Assembly: GCF_017837635.1 (NCBI RefSeq)
Contig: NZ_JAGJRS010000013.1
Coordinates: 124,001 to 188,000 of the forward strand
Reading direction: 5' to 3'
Length of the DNA: 64,000 nucleotides
DNA from: Frateuria flava
Lineage (GTDB): Bacteria > Pseudomonadota > Gammaproteobacteria > Xanthomonadales > Rhodanobacteraceae
Every line of letters begins with the position of its first letter. Positions within the stretch are counted from its first letter, which is position 1. Under the pieces are notes generated by a model. That model made no database searches and was not told the origin of the DNA. It saw nothing but the letters and a program-made list of their open reading frames with translations. Positions 1 through 8,139 of the stretch are shown here, in pieces. The translations under genes and the position numbers were made by a program.

Positions 1-644
1 TCTCCGGCTCCGACCACGTGCTGGTGCGCAACGTCAACCTGTCGGAGTTCTGGGGTGACGGCATGTGGATCGGCGCCCTGGGCCGCAACAGCCGCCTGGA
101 CCGCTCCAACTACGTGACCGTCAACAACGTGACGTCCTCGCACAACCGTCGCCAGGGTCTGTCGATCGGTCCGGTGCAGCACCTCTACATCGTCAACAGC
201 ACCTTCAAGGACACCAAGGGCACGCTGCCCGAGGCCGGCATCGACTTCGAGCCGCAGGAACAGGGTCCGGTCGATAACGTGCGCCTGCAGAACAATGTGA
301 TCTCGGGCAACAACGGCAACGGCATCGAGATGCACGCCCACGTCTCCGACGTGACCTTCGCCGGCAACACGTTCACCGGCAATCGCGGCTTCGGTCTTAT
401 GTCTATCAACGCGCACCACATGAAGATCCAGGGCAACCACGCCACGAAGAACGGCTTGGCCGGACTTCGCATGAGCGCCAAGACCCATCATGTGAACATC
501 ACCAACAACAAGCTGCAGTACAACAGCACGCGCTACATGTCGGCCAGCAGCGCCGGTGGCGGCACCAGCCGCGACATCCAGATCAGCAAGAAGGCGTATT
601 CGATCACCCAGTCCAACAACACGCTTTCGCCCAAGCGGAAGTAA
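1..644 (+). CDS. Right-handed parallel beta-helix protein, C-terminal part (5' end outside window)
   Basis: The reading frame is open from position 3, so the gene starts left of the window; 213 residues are visible. They form an Asn- and Gly-rich series of short beta-helix coils (repeated patterns such as NNVISGNNGNG and GNTFTGNRGFG), the fold used by pectate lyases and polysaccharide epimerases or lyases. It is clearly paralogous to the minus-strand protein at 2070-3167: shared blocks include WGDG(M/I)WIGA(L/F)GR, NNRRQGLS(I/L)GP and the following NSTF. Its place at the edge of an exopolysaccharide locus suggests a periplasmic or secreted enzyme acting on the polymer (inference). The substrate and catalytic residues cannot be read from this fragment. 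A strong terminator follows the stop codon. Confidence 0.8.
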   Translation, partial: SGSDHVLVRNVNLSEFWGDGMWIGALGRNSRLDRSNYVTVNNVTSSHNRRQGLSIGPVQHLYIVNSTFKDTKGTLPEAGIDFEPQEQGPVDNVRLQNNVISGNNGNGIEMHAHVSDVTFAGNTFTGNRGFGLMSINAHHMKIQGNHATKNGLAGLRMSAKTHHVNITNNKLQYNSTRYMSASSAGGGTSRDIQISKKAYSITQSNNTLSPKRK

Positions 645-692
645 GCCGCGCCACGGGCAGCCGACAGGCTGTTGCGTCAACGCACGACCTCG

Positions 693-726
693 CGCCGGGG
701 CAGCCACGCTGCCCCGGCGTTTCTTT
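693..726 (+). terminator. Rho-independent terminator after the beta-helix gene
   Basis: A perfect 12-bp stem (CGCCGGGGCAGC at 693-704 pairing with 708-719) closes a 3-base loop and is followed by TTTCTTT at 720-726. It lies 49 bases after the stop of the plus-strand beta-helix gene. Confidence 0.88.
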
Positions 727-762
727 GCTCGAAAAGACCACCGCAGGGCACTCGGCCTTTTG

Positions 763-830
763 CAGGAGCGCCCTTGGGCGCGGCCGCCCCGCATATTTCG
801 GCCCGGCGGTCGCGCCCAAGGGCGCTCTTA
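763..830. repeat. Palindromic intergenic repeat, family A
   Basis: Two inverted arms, AGGAGCGCCCTTGGGCGCG at about 764-782 and the near-complement ending GGGCGCTCTTA at 830, are separated by about 20 bases. The element lies between convergent genes. The arms resemble those at 17205-17348 and 55975-56114, which marks a dispersed REP-like family. Confidence 0.65.
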
Positions 831-856
831 CGGGCCCGCGACAGGTAACAGGCGCC

Positions 857-2026
857 CTACGAGGTCGACCCGGCCAGCGAGCCGCCCGGCATGTCCGCCC
901 CCAGCAGGCGCTCGTAGACGTCGAGGGTGCGCTGGATCACCGCGCGCTCGTCGAACTCGCCCACCGCCTTCTCGCGCGCCGCGGCACCCAGCCGGGCCAG
1001 CAGGTCGCGGTCGTCGTCCAGCCGCGCCACCAGCGTGGCCAGCGCGGCGGCATTGCGTGGCGGTACCACCAGTCCGTCCATGCCGTGCCGGGTGACCACT
1101 TCGCGGCAACCGGGCTGGTCGGTGGTGATCAGCGCCAGGCCGGCCGCGGCGCCTTCGATCAGGCTCTTGGGCACGCCCTCGCGGTAGTAGCTGGGCAACG
1201 CCATCACGTCGATCGTGGACAGCAACGCGGGCATGTCCTCGACGTGGCCCAGCCAGGTGATCACGCCCTCTTCCGCCCAGCGCCGTACCTGCTCGTCGCT
1301 CACCGAGCGCGGGTTGCCCGGGTCGGGCGCGCCGGCCAGCACGAACTCGATGTCGCGCCCCTGCCCCTTGAGCTGGCGGGCCGCCTCGACGTACTCGCCG
1401 ATGCCCTTCTCCCACAGCAGGCGAGCGGCCAGCAGCACGCGCAGGCGGCCGTCGCGGCCGGACATCGAGCTGGGCCGGAAGCGCGAGGTGTCCACGCCGG
1501 AGCTGCGGATCACGTGGATGCGCTCGCGCGCAACCAGCCGCGAGCGGCGGAAGATCTCCGCGTCGTCCGGATTCTGCAGGACCAGCAGCGAGCGACGATG
1601 GTCGAGCGTGCCGCGCATCAGCGCCTGCACCATCGGGCGCAGGCAGCGCGCCTTGAGGTCATTGCTGGTGAACACGTAGCCCATGCCGGCCACCGCATTG
1701 ACCGTGGCCGGCACGCCGGCCATGCGTGCGGCCGCGCCGCCGTAGACGGCGCACTTGACCGTGAAGTTGTGCAGCAGGTCCGGCTTCTCCCGGCGCAGGA
1801 TGCGCACCAGGTGCTTGAGGGTCACCGCCTCGCGCAGCGGGTTCAGGCTGGCCCGGTCCATTGGCAGGGTGAGCCAGCGGAAGCCGCGCGCGGCGAAGCG
1901 CCCGCCGAACGGGCCCGGCGGCGAGAGCATCACCACTTCGTGCCCGTCCGCCTGCAGCCGCTGCGCGGTGGACAGGCGGAAGTTGTACAGATACCAGTCG
2001 GTGTTGGCGTAGAAGACGAATTTCAT
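857..2026 (-). CDS. Glycosyltransferase family 4 (GT-B fold)
   Basis: A 389-residue cytoplasmic glycosyltransferase that would add a sugar from a nucleotide-sugar donor to the lipid-linked repeat unit of the exopolysaccharide. The N-terminal acceptor half begins MKFVFYANTDWYLYNFR. The C-terminal donor-binding half has LLAARLLWEKGIGEYVEAA, the ALPSYYREGVPKSLIEGAAAG block (the E-x7-E region typical of GT4) and a closing VVPPRN segment. The ATG at 2026 was chosen because the family N-terminus starts there; an extension to 2140 would be Arg/Cys-rich and unlike the family. It is the last gene of the minus-strand run, 43 bases after the beta-helix gene. Donor and acceptor are unknown. Confidence 0.88.
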   Translation of the reverse strand: MKFVFYANTDWYLYNFRLSTAQRLQADGHEVVMLSPPGPFGGRFAARGFRWLTLPMDRASLNPLREAVTLKHLVRILRREKPDLLHNFTVKCAVYGGAAARMAGVPATVNAVAGMGYVFTSNDLKARCLRPMVQALMRGTLDHRRSLLVLQNPDDAEIFRRSRLVARERIHVIRSSGVDTSRFRPSSMSGRDGRLRVLLAARLLWEKGIGEYVEAARQLKGQGRDIEFVLAGAPDPGNPRSVSDEQVRRWAEEGVITWLGHVEDMPALLSTIDVMALPSYYREGVPKSLIEGAAAGLALITTDQPGCREVVTRHGMDGLVVPPRNAAALATLVARLDDDRDLLARLGAAAREKAVGEFDERAVIQRTLDVYERLLGADMPGGSLAGSTS

Positions 2027-2069
2027 CGCTGGGGTTCCTTTGCTGTTGCGCTCCTGGGCGCGTGCCGCG

Positions 2070-3167
2070 CTAGAACGTGTTGCCGGACACGTGCACGTTG
2101 GACGTCTTGTCGCCGACGTGCAGCTGCGCCGGATGCGCACCGCCGGAGTCGGAGACCATGGCCTTGAGGGCGCGGCGCAGCGAGCGCGCGCTGTTGGAGG
2201 TCAGGGTGTTGTCGGTGACCTTCACGTCGCGGGTCAGGCCGGCGAGCTTGACCCCGTTCATGCCGTTGTCGGTGATGACGTTGTCGTCCACCCACAGGTC
2301 GTTCATCTGCGCGGCCAGCACGCCATAGCCGTGGTTGTCGCGGATCGTGCAGCGACGGATCACCACGCCCGATACGTTGTGGTGGATCTCCACGCCGCAG
2401 CCGTAGTTGCCGGTCAGGGTGCAGCCCTCGATCAGCACGTCCCTGGTGTCGCCCTGCCCCATGGGTTCCAGGTCGATGCCCGACTGCGGCTTGGTGCCGT
2501 GGGTGTTGCTGAAGGTGCTGTTGAGGATGCGCACGCGCTGGCACGGCCCCAGCGACAGCCCCTGCCGGCGGTTGTTGGTGCTCACCACGTTCTGCACGGT
2601 GACGTCGGTGGAGATGTCCGCCTTGGCGCCGCGGCCGAACGCGCCGATCCATATGCCGTCACCCCAGCAGTCGGCGATGTGGGTGCCGTCGACCAGCACG
2701 TTGTGCGAGGCCTGGATGTTGATGCCATAACCCCACTCGCCCTTGTCGCCGCGATGCTGGTCGCGCTCGCCGAGCACGCGCCCGCCGATGATCTGCACGT
2801 TGCTTGCCCGCCACACGCGGATGACGTGGTAGCGCTTGAGGGTGTTGGGCAAGGCGGTGAACTGCGCGTCGGGCGCCATTTCCAGCCGTATGTTCGAGCG
2901 CAGGCTGATCGCGCGCGCGGCGTCGATCATGTAGTTGCCCGCCGGCACGCGCACGGTGCCGCCAGTGGTGGCGATAGCGTCGATGGCCGCCTGGATCGCG
3001 GCGGTGTCGTCGGTCTTGCCGTCGCCGCGCGCGCCCTTGGCGCGCACGTCAATCTGGTTGGCCGCCGCGCTGGCCATGCGCGGCAGCGCCGGCAGCAGCG
3101 TGGCCGCCCCCAGCGCCAGGGCGCGCTGCAGGAACAGGCGGCGCGCGTTGGCCTCGCGCCCGGTCAT
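2070..3167 (-). CDS. Secreted right-handed beta-helix protein (pectate-lyase-3-like N-terminus)
   Basis: A 365-residue exported protein. The N-terminus has a twin-arginine-like signal (ARRLFLQRALALG, then a cleavage site near MASA). It is followed by the classic opening of pectate-lyase-superfamily beta-helices (GARGDGKTDDTAAIQAAID at about residues 44-62, then GGTVRVPAGNY) and by repeated beta-helix coils to the end. It is a paralogue of the plus-strand gene at 1-644. Its ATG overlaps the stop of the asparagine-synthase-like gene by four bases (ATGA at 3164-3167), so the two are probably translated together. In this setting it may cleave, epimerise or otherwise modify the exopolysaccharide in the periplasm (inference); no substrate can be assigned. 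Confidence 0.85.
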   Translation of the reverse strand: MTGREANARRLFLQRALALGAATLLPALPRMASAAANQIDVRAKGARGDGKTDDTAAIQAAIDAIATTGGTVRVPAGNYMIDAARAISLRSNIRLEMAPDAQFTALPNTLKRYHVIRVWRASNVQIIGGRVLGERDQHRGDKGEWGYGINIQASHNVLVDGTHIADCWGDGIWIGAFGRGAKADISTDVTVQNVVSTNNRRQGLSLGPCQRVRILNSTFSNTHGTKPQSGIDLEPMGQGDTRDVLIEGCTLTGNYGCGVEIHHNVSGVVIRRCTIRDNHGYGVLAAQMNDLWVDDNVITDNGMNGVKLAGLTRDVKVTDNTLTSNSARSLRRALKAMVSDSGGAHPAQLHVGDKTSNVHVSGNTF

Positions 3168-4621
3168 GCGTCCGGCCTCTGCGCCGGGGCATCGGCACGG
3201 CTGAGCAGCCACGGCAGCACCACCGCCAGCAGATAGAACTTCGAAGCGAAGAACTTGTTGCCCATGCGGCCGCGGTAGTCCTCCAGCCAGCGCGCGGCGC
3301 CGGGAACCAGGTCGCGCGCCTCGACGGCGAACGCGTGCACCTGCTCGAAGCGCTCCGCCGCCAGCCCGCACAGGTCGAAGCGGAAGCAGCCCTTGGCCCG
3401 CACGTACGGCAGCTCGCCGAAGCGGCGCGCGATGTGCTTGCGCACCAGCGGCTTGTTGTGGCCCTCGCGATCGATCAGCAACGCGTCGGGCACCTCGCGG
3501 TAGACCCACTCCGCCAGCTGCGCATCACAGAAGGGATAGGCCTGGCGCAGGCCGAGCGCGGTGGTGGTGTACTGCCCCTTGGGAAAGCCCGCGCCCGCCT
3601 CGACGATGGCCAGCGTGACGCGCTTGCGCGCCTCGATGGTGCGGGCGTTGGCCAGTTCCTCCTGGAACACGCGCAGGCGCTGGCGCGACTGCGCCGCCAC
3701 CGGGCGCCCGAGCAGGCGATCGACTTCCGCGTCGCTGAAGCGCGAACCGGGGAAGTAGCGCTCGAACGGATCCATGCCCAGCGTGGCCAGCACGAAGCAG
3801 GCGACGAAACTGCGGCTGACCGGGCCGGCCTCGAACAGCTTCGCCGGCACCGGCAAGTCCCGGGCCATGCGAAACAGCGTGCTCTTGCGCGCATCCACCG
3901 GTGTGCCGAAATAGATGTCCGAGCCGAGCCCATCGACGACGCCGTCGCCGCCGGAACGCGCGATTTCGGTGACTAGGTCGGCGTAGGACAGCATGGCGAA
4001 GTCGGCCGACAGCAGCGGCAGGCGCGGGACCATCGCCAGGTAGCGGTCGTACGCGCGGCCGGGCTCGCACACCAGCGCCTCGTGGCGCAGACCCAGTTGC
4101 CGTGCCACCGCGCGTGCGGATTCGACCTCGTCCTCCTCGCGCCCGCCGAGGTAAGTCAGGCAGGTGGTATCCGGGCGTGCTTCGGCGACGGCGATCGCCA
4201 GCGAGCTGGAATCCTTGCCGCCGCTCTGCAGCATCCAGGGCACCTGCATGCCGGCGGTCGAACGCGTGACCGCGTCGCACAGCAGACGGTGATAGGTCTG
4301 AAGCAATGCATCCTCGTCGGCGACCTGCGCGGTCGGGCGCTGCGGCGCGGGCGAGGAGCGGAACGGGAAGCGGTATTCAGGCGCCGCGTGCAGGTCGCGT
4401 TCCGGATCGAAGCCGATCACCGCCACGCGAACGTCGCGGTAGATCGTATGCGGCGGATAGACGAACGCATTGCGCAGCACGTCGGCGATCGAAACCGGGT
4501 CCAGCGGCCGGCCACCGCCCAGTCCGGACAGCGGCGCGAAATCGGCGTCGTTCCGGTATGGCGAGACCCGGAGCTTGATGCGGGGATCGGCATCCTGCAC
4601 GGGAGCGGTGACGATGGACAT
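3164..4621 (-). CDS. Asparagine-synthase-like ATP-pyrophosphatase lacking the amidotransferase nucleophile
   Basis: A 485-residue protein with an asparagine synthetase C-terminal (PP-loop ATPase) domain. The PP-loop is SGGKDS at residues 133-138, and DGLGSD at 230-235 corresponds to the second ATP-site motif. Such domains adenylate a carboxylate and replace AMP with an amine. The first 90 residues resemble only the distal half of a class II glutaminase domain, and there is no N-terminal nucleophile Cys, so glutamine hydrolysis is not expected. In a polysaccharide operon that contains a uronic-acid-forming dehydrogenase, it may amidate a uronic acid or join an amine to the polymer (inference). 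It is separated from the upstream polymerase gene by 176 bases and coupled by ATGA to the beta-helix gene. Confidence 0.8.
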   Translation of the reverse strand: MSIVTAPVQDADPRIKLRVSPYRNDADFAPLSGLGGGRPLDPVSIADVLRNAFVYPPHTIYRDVRVAVIGFDPERDLHAAPEYRFPFRSSPAPQRPTAQVADEDALLQTYHRLLCDAVTRSTAGMQVPWMLQSGGKDSSSLAIAVAEARPDTTCLTYLGGREEDEVESARAVARQLGLRHEALVCEPGRAYDRYLAMVPRLPLLSADFAMLSYADLVTEIARSGGDGVVDGLGSDIYFGTPVDARKSTLFRMARDLPVPAKLFEAGPVSRSFVACFVLATLGMDPFERYFPGSRFSDAEVDRLLGRPVAAQSRQRLRVFQEELANARTIEARKRVTLAIVEAGAGFPKGQYTTTALGLRQAYPFCDAQLAEWVYREVPDALLIDREGHNKPLVRKHIARRFGELPYVRAKGCFRFDLCGLAAERFEQVHAFAVEARDLVPGAARWLEDYRGRMGNKFFASKFYLLAVVLPWLLSRADAPAQRPDA

Positions 4622-4797
4622 GGGCGGTTTTCCTTTGCAGACGCCTCGGAACGGCGTGGGACGACTGGCGCGGACGGGGCGGGCAACCGCCCGCTACGGC
4701 GCCGCTCGGCGACGCGCGCACCCGCTTACACATAGCAGGCGCGATGCAGGCGACGGGTGAAGCACGCCGATGGCGCCTGGGTGCGGCCGCGCGAATC

Positions 4798-5856
4798 TCA
4801 CAGCACCACACCGTGGGTGACGTAGTAGCAGAACACGCCGGCGGCACCGACCAGCCCCATGCGCAGCACGACCGGGTTGCGCAGTGGCGAGAACCGGTTG
4901 TCGCAGCAGATCGCGGCCAGGATCAGCGACACCGACAGCCACGCCGGCAGCAGATAGCGGTTGGAGAAGTTGCCCCAGCCCACCGCGAAGAACGGCAGCA
5001 TCAGCACCAGGTAGACGGCGGTGCTCTGGTTGATGCGCTCGCGCACCGGCTCGCGCACGAGCGGCGCGACCACCCACGGCAGCACGTACCAGAACAGCGA
5101 GAACACCGCGAAATCCAGGCGCACGCCCGCCTTGTAGGACGAGCCGGCGTCATAGGCCATCACCATGGTGTAGACGCTGGGCACGATCGCGCGCACCAGC
5201 ACCATGGTCACGCCGCTGCAGTAGGCCAGGAACGCCAGGATGCCGGCCACGCGCAGCAGCTTGGTGTTGAGCAGCAGCACCGGCGCAAAGAACAGGTACA
5301 GCAGCGCGGAGTAGTGGAATCCGGTCGCCATCAGGCCCCACAGGACGAATGCACGCCACTGCCGCTGGTAGAACGCCAGCAGCGCGGTGAACACCAGCAG
5401 CGACGACAGTCCCTGGCGCATGACGTTGATCGTCGCGTTGGACATCACCGGCGAGATGAACAGGAACAGCAGCGACGCGGCAAGGAAGGTGCTGTAGCCG
5501 GTCTCGCTCCCCAGGAACGTGTGGTAGCGGCGCGTCGCCACCAGCGCGGTGCCAGCCATCACGAAGAACATCACCCCCTCGTAGGCGGGAAAGCTCATGC
5601 CGGTGGCGGCCAGCATCACGCTCAGGTAGTAGAAGACCGGCTCGAAGCGGCTCTGCACTTCGCCGTGATGGACCAGGCTTTCGTAGAAGCTCGCATACAC
5701 CGACGTGTCGGTACCGATGTTGCCGCGTGTGGCGACCGCGAAGTCGACGATGACGATCACCGCCGCCACCAGCATCAACCCGAGCAGGACGCGGGCGTTG
5801 GTGTTGGTGGGGCTGTCTATCAGCGCGACGGGCGTGTTCATGGTGGTGGTGTTCAT
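4798..5856 (-). CDS. EpsG/Wzy-like polysaccharide polymerase, multi-pass membrane protein
   Basis: A 352-residue inner-membrane protein with about ten hydrophobic segments. It has the features of EpsG-type polymerases: RGNIGTDTSVYASFYE after the first membrane segment, the NVMRQGLS block, FHYSALLYL, and NRYLLPAWLS near the C-terminus. It would join undecaprenyl-linked repeat units at the periplasmic face in Wzx/Wzy-type synthesis. The ATG at 5856 lies two bases after the upstream GT2 stop; a second in-frame ATG at 5841 is possible. No flippase partner is visible in the window. Confidence 0.82.
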   Translation of the reverse strand: MNTTTMNTPVALIDSPTNTNARVLLGLMLVAAVIVIVDFAVATRGNIGTDTSVYASFYESLVHHGEVQSRFEPVFYYLSVMLAATGMSFPAYEGVMFFVMAGTALVATRRYHTFLGSETGYSTFLAASLLFLFISPVMSNATINVMRQGLSSLLVFTALLAFYQRQWRAFVLWGLMATGFHYSALLYLFFAPVLLLNTKLLRVAGILAFLAYCSGVTMVLVRAIVPSVYTMVMAYDAGSSYKAGVRLDFAVFSLFWYVLPWVVAPLVREPVRERINQSTAVYLVLMLPFFAVGWGNFSNRYLLPAWLSVSLILAAICCDNRFSPLRNPVVLRMGLVGAAGVFCYYVTHGVVL

Positions 5857-5858
5857 CG

Positions 5859-6764
5859 TCAGCTCGCCTGGTCGGCCTGGGTGGCTTGCGTGCCGGTGGC
5901 GCGCGTGCCTGAAGAGAACCGGCGCGCATAGGTAATGGCGCGTCGACGTGCGTGGCGGACCACGCCCAGCACGGCGGCCACGCGCATCCGGGCGCCGCCG
6001 ATCAGGCCCTGTTCGTGGAGCGCACGGCGCACGTCGATCGCGGCGGCATACATCGCCTCCATGTCACCGCTCAGACCGCCGGCGCCGAACGGCGGCTTGT
6101 GCCACGACGCCAGCACCGGCTCGATGCGCGCGCAGCGGTAGCCGGAGAGCAGGATCTGCGCCCACAGCATGAAATCCTCCGCGCGGCGGCGGCGCTCGTC
6201 GAAGCGGAACGGCAGGTCGCGGCGCAGCACCATCGACGCGGTGGGGAACGGGCTGCCCAGCAGCGGCAGGCGATTGGGCAGCACGCGCACCGCGACCGGG
6301 CGACGGAACGCCGGCGGCGGATCGGTGCGTGCCTGCACGTTCATGCCGTGCGCCAGCAGCGCGATGCCCGGATCGCTGGCGAGCACGTCCATCTGGATCG
6401 CCAGCTTTTCCGGGTGCCAGGTGTCGTCGGCATCCAGGAAGGCGATATACGGCTGGCGCGCCTGTTCCCAGCCGCAGTTGCGCGCCGCGCTGGGCCCGCC
6501 GTTGCGCGGCAGCGTGAACACGCGCACCCAGCCGTCCGGATAGTCGGCGGCGACCTGGTGGAGGCGCTCGAGCGTGCCGTCGCCGCTGCAATCGTCGACC
6601 AGCAGCACTTCGGCCGGCGGCAGCCGTTGCGCGGCGACCGAGGCCACGGCCGGGCCGATGGTGTCGACGCAGCGGTAGCAGGGCACCACCACGCTCACCG
6701 GCGCGACCTTGCTGTCGGGGGCGAGCGCGGGGCGCGTCGGGTTGTCCGTGATCAGGGTCGGCAT
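5859..6764 (-). CDS. Glycosyltransferase family 2 (GT-A fold)
   Basis: A 301-residue glycosyltransferase for exopolysaccharide assembly. The nucleotide-binding fold starts at VSVVVPCYRCVDTIGPAV. The metal/nucleotide motif is AFLDADDTWHPEKL, and AEDFMLWAQIL supplies the acidic (ED-type) catalytic-base region. The start at 6764 (MPTLITD) is preferred over the extension to 6833, which is low-complexity Arg-rich sequence inside the spacer. The start lies 14 bases after the pyruvyl transferase stop and the stop lies 2 bases before the polymerase start, which indicates one operon. The sugar donor is unknown. Confidence 0.88.
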   Translation of the reverse strand: MPTLITDNPTRPALAPDSKVAPVSVVVPCYRCVDTIGPAVASVAAQRLPPAEVLLVDDCSGDGTLERLHQVAADYPDGWVRVFTLPRNGGPSAARNCGWEQARQPYIAFLDADDTWHPEKLAIQMDVLASDPGIALLAHGMNVQARTDPPPAFRRPVAVRVLPNRLPLLGSPFPTASMVLRRDLPFRFDERRRRAEDFMLWAQILLSGYRCARIEPVLASWHKPPFGAGGLSGDMEAMYAAAIDVRRALHEQGLIGGARMRVAAVLGVVRHARRRAITYARRFSSGTRATGTQATQADQAS

Positions 6765-6778
6765 GGGGGCTCCCGGTG

Positions 6779-7996
6779 TCAGCACAGGCAGTCGTGGACG
6801 CGCGCGGCGGCCGCGCGCGCGGCCAGTTGCCATTCGGCGGTGCGCTGCTCGAGCAGGCTGCGCAGCGTGTCCTCGCGCTGCACCATCTGTTCGAGCGCCT
6901 CTCGCAACGTGGTCGCCGAAAGGTTGCGCGCCTGCAGCACCATTTCCTGGTTGCCGAACATGTCGCGATTGATGCCGCAGGCCTTGACGCTGTACGCGAT
7001 CGACACGGTGGGCACGCCGCTGGACAGCGCCGAGATCACCGGATGCGCGCGCGCGCCGATGAAGAAGCGCAGGTAGCTGATGACGTACTTGGTCTGCACC
7101 GCATTGAAATCGTTGGGCATCATCTTGACGCAGTCGCCCAGGTCGGCCAGCCGCGCCAGCAGCGGTTCCATGTAGGCCGCATCGCCGCCGCGCGGGTCCT
7201 CGCGCAGCGGATCGGCGTGCGGGATCAGCAGCACGCCCAACTGGTATTCCTTCACCGCGTGGCGGATGAAGGCGGCCAGTTCGGCGTGCAGATCCTTGTC
7301 CTGACGCTTGTGCCGTTCGATCAGCCGGCTCACGTTGAGGCCCAGCACGTGGCCCTCGCCGCGCGGCCAGAACGGTGCCAGGTCGACCGGCTCCTTGCCG
7401 AGCATGAACGAGGGCTCGGCCATCCGGATCACGTTGCGCAGGCCCAGCTTGTGGACCAGGTAGTCGTGGCTCATCGATTCGCCGGCCGCGACGAAATGCA
7501 TTCGCGCCAGGTGGCGCGTGACCGGCTCGACGAATTCGGGCTCACGCTCGAACGGTCCGACCGAGGCGCCCCACAGCATCACCGGCTTGCCCATGTCCAT
7601 GGCCCAGCCATCCACGCTCATGATCGGCGAGGGGATCCGGTAGTCCAGCGAATAGTTGTCACCGCCGACCGCCAGCACGGCATCGACCGATTCGAGCTGC
7701 CGGCGCAGCCAGCGCGGCATCGGAAACGGCCAGCCGGCGCGCTTGATCAACGGCAGCGGAAGGCTTTGCAGCTGCACCCAGTAGCGCGAGGGCGGCGGCA
7801 GATAGGCGCGCACCAGACGCACGCCGTCGCTGGCGGCGGTCGGCCACTGCGCGCTGTCGCGCGCGATGTTGACCGAAGGTACCAGCACCTCGACGTCGCC
7901 GAATTGCTCCTTCAGCAGGGTGACCGTACTGCGCACGATGGCCTCGCAACCGCGGTTGCGAAACGTGCGCTGTCCGGAGAGGTAGAAGCGTTTCAC
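6779..7996 (-). CDS. Polysaccharide pyruvyl transferase family protein
   Basis: A 405-residue protein of the family that moves pyruvate from phosphoenolpyruvate onto a sugar as a ketal, giving acidic decorations on exopolysaccharides. Visible signatures are the Rossmann-like start FYLSGQRTFRNRGCEAIVRS, AVGGDNYSLDY, LWGASVGPFE, and the late FFIGARAHPVISALSSGVP block that binds PEP in family members. The start is a GTG at 7996 with AGGA about ten bases upstream; the frame is open further upstream but without family character. It belongs to the minus-strand operon, 143 bases after ugd. Pyruvate plus glucuronic acid would make the polymer strongly anionic (inference). Confidence 0.87.
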   Translation of the reverse strand: MKRFYLSGQRTFRNRGCEAIVRSTVTLLKEQFGDVEVLVPSVNIARDSAQWPTAASDGVRLVRAYLPPPSRYWVQLQSLPLPLIKRAGWPFPMPRWLRRQLESVDAVLAVGGDNYSLDYRIPSPIMSVDGWAMDMGKPVMLWGASVGPFEREPEFVEPVTRHLARMHFVAAGESMSHDYLVHKLGLRNVIRMAEPSFMLGKEPVDLAPFWPRGEGHVLGLNVSRLIERHKRQDKDLHAELAAFIRHAVKEYQLGVLLIPHADPLREDPRGGDAAYMEPLLARLADLGDCVKMMPNDFNAVQTKYVISYLRFFIGARAHPVISALSSGVPTVSIAYSVKACGINRDMFGNQEMVLQARNLSATTLREALEQMVQREDTLRSLLEQRTAEWQLAARAAAARVHDCLC

Positions 7997-8139
7997 GAGA
8001 GCGTCCTGGCGTGTGAGTGCGAGTGAGGGTGGATGAGCAACCTGCATCCGGTGCGGACCGCGACATCGTCCGGATGCCGTTCTGCGCGGCGGCAGTCGCC
8101 CGTCGGCCGCGGCTTGTCGCGGCCGACGGGCGATGCGTT

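Noticed and set aside
725..2167. Plus-strand frame across the GT4 gene
   Set aside because: The minus-strand GT4 protein has conserved motifs throughout; the plus-strand product does not resemble any protein.
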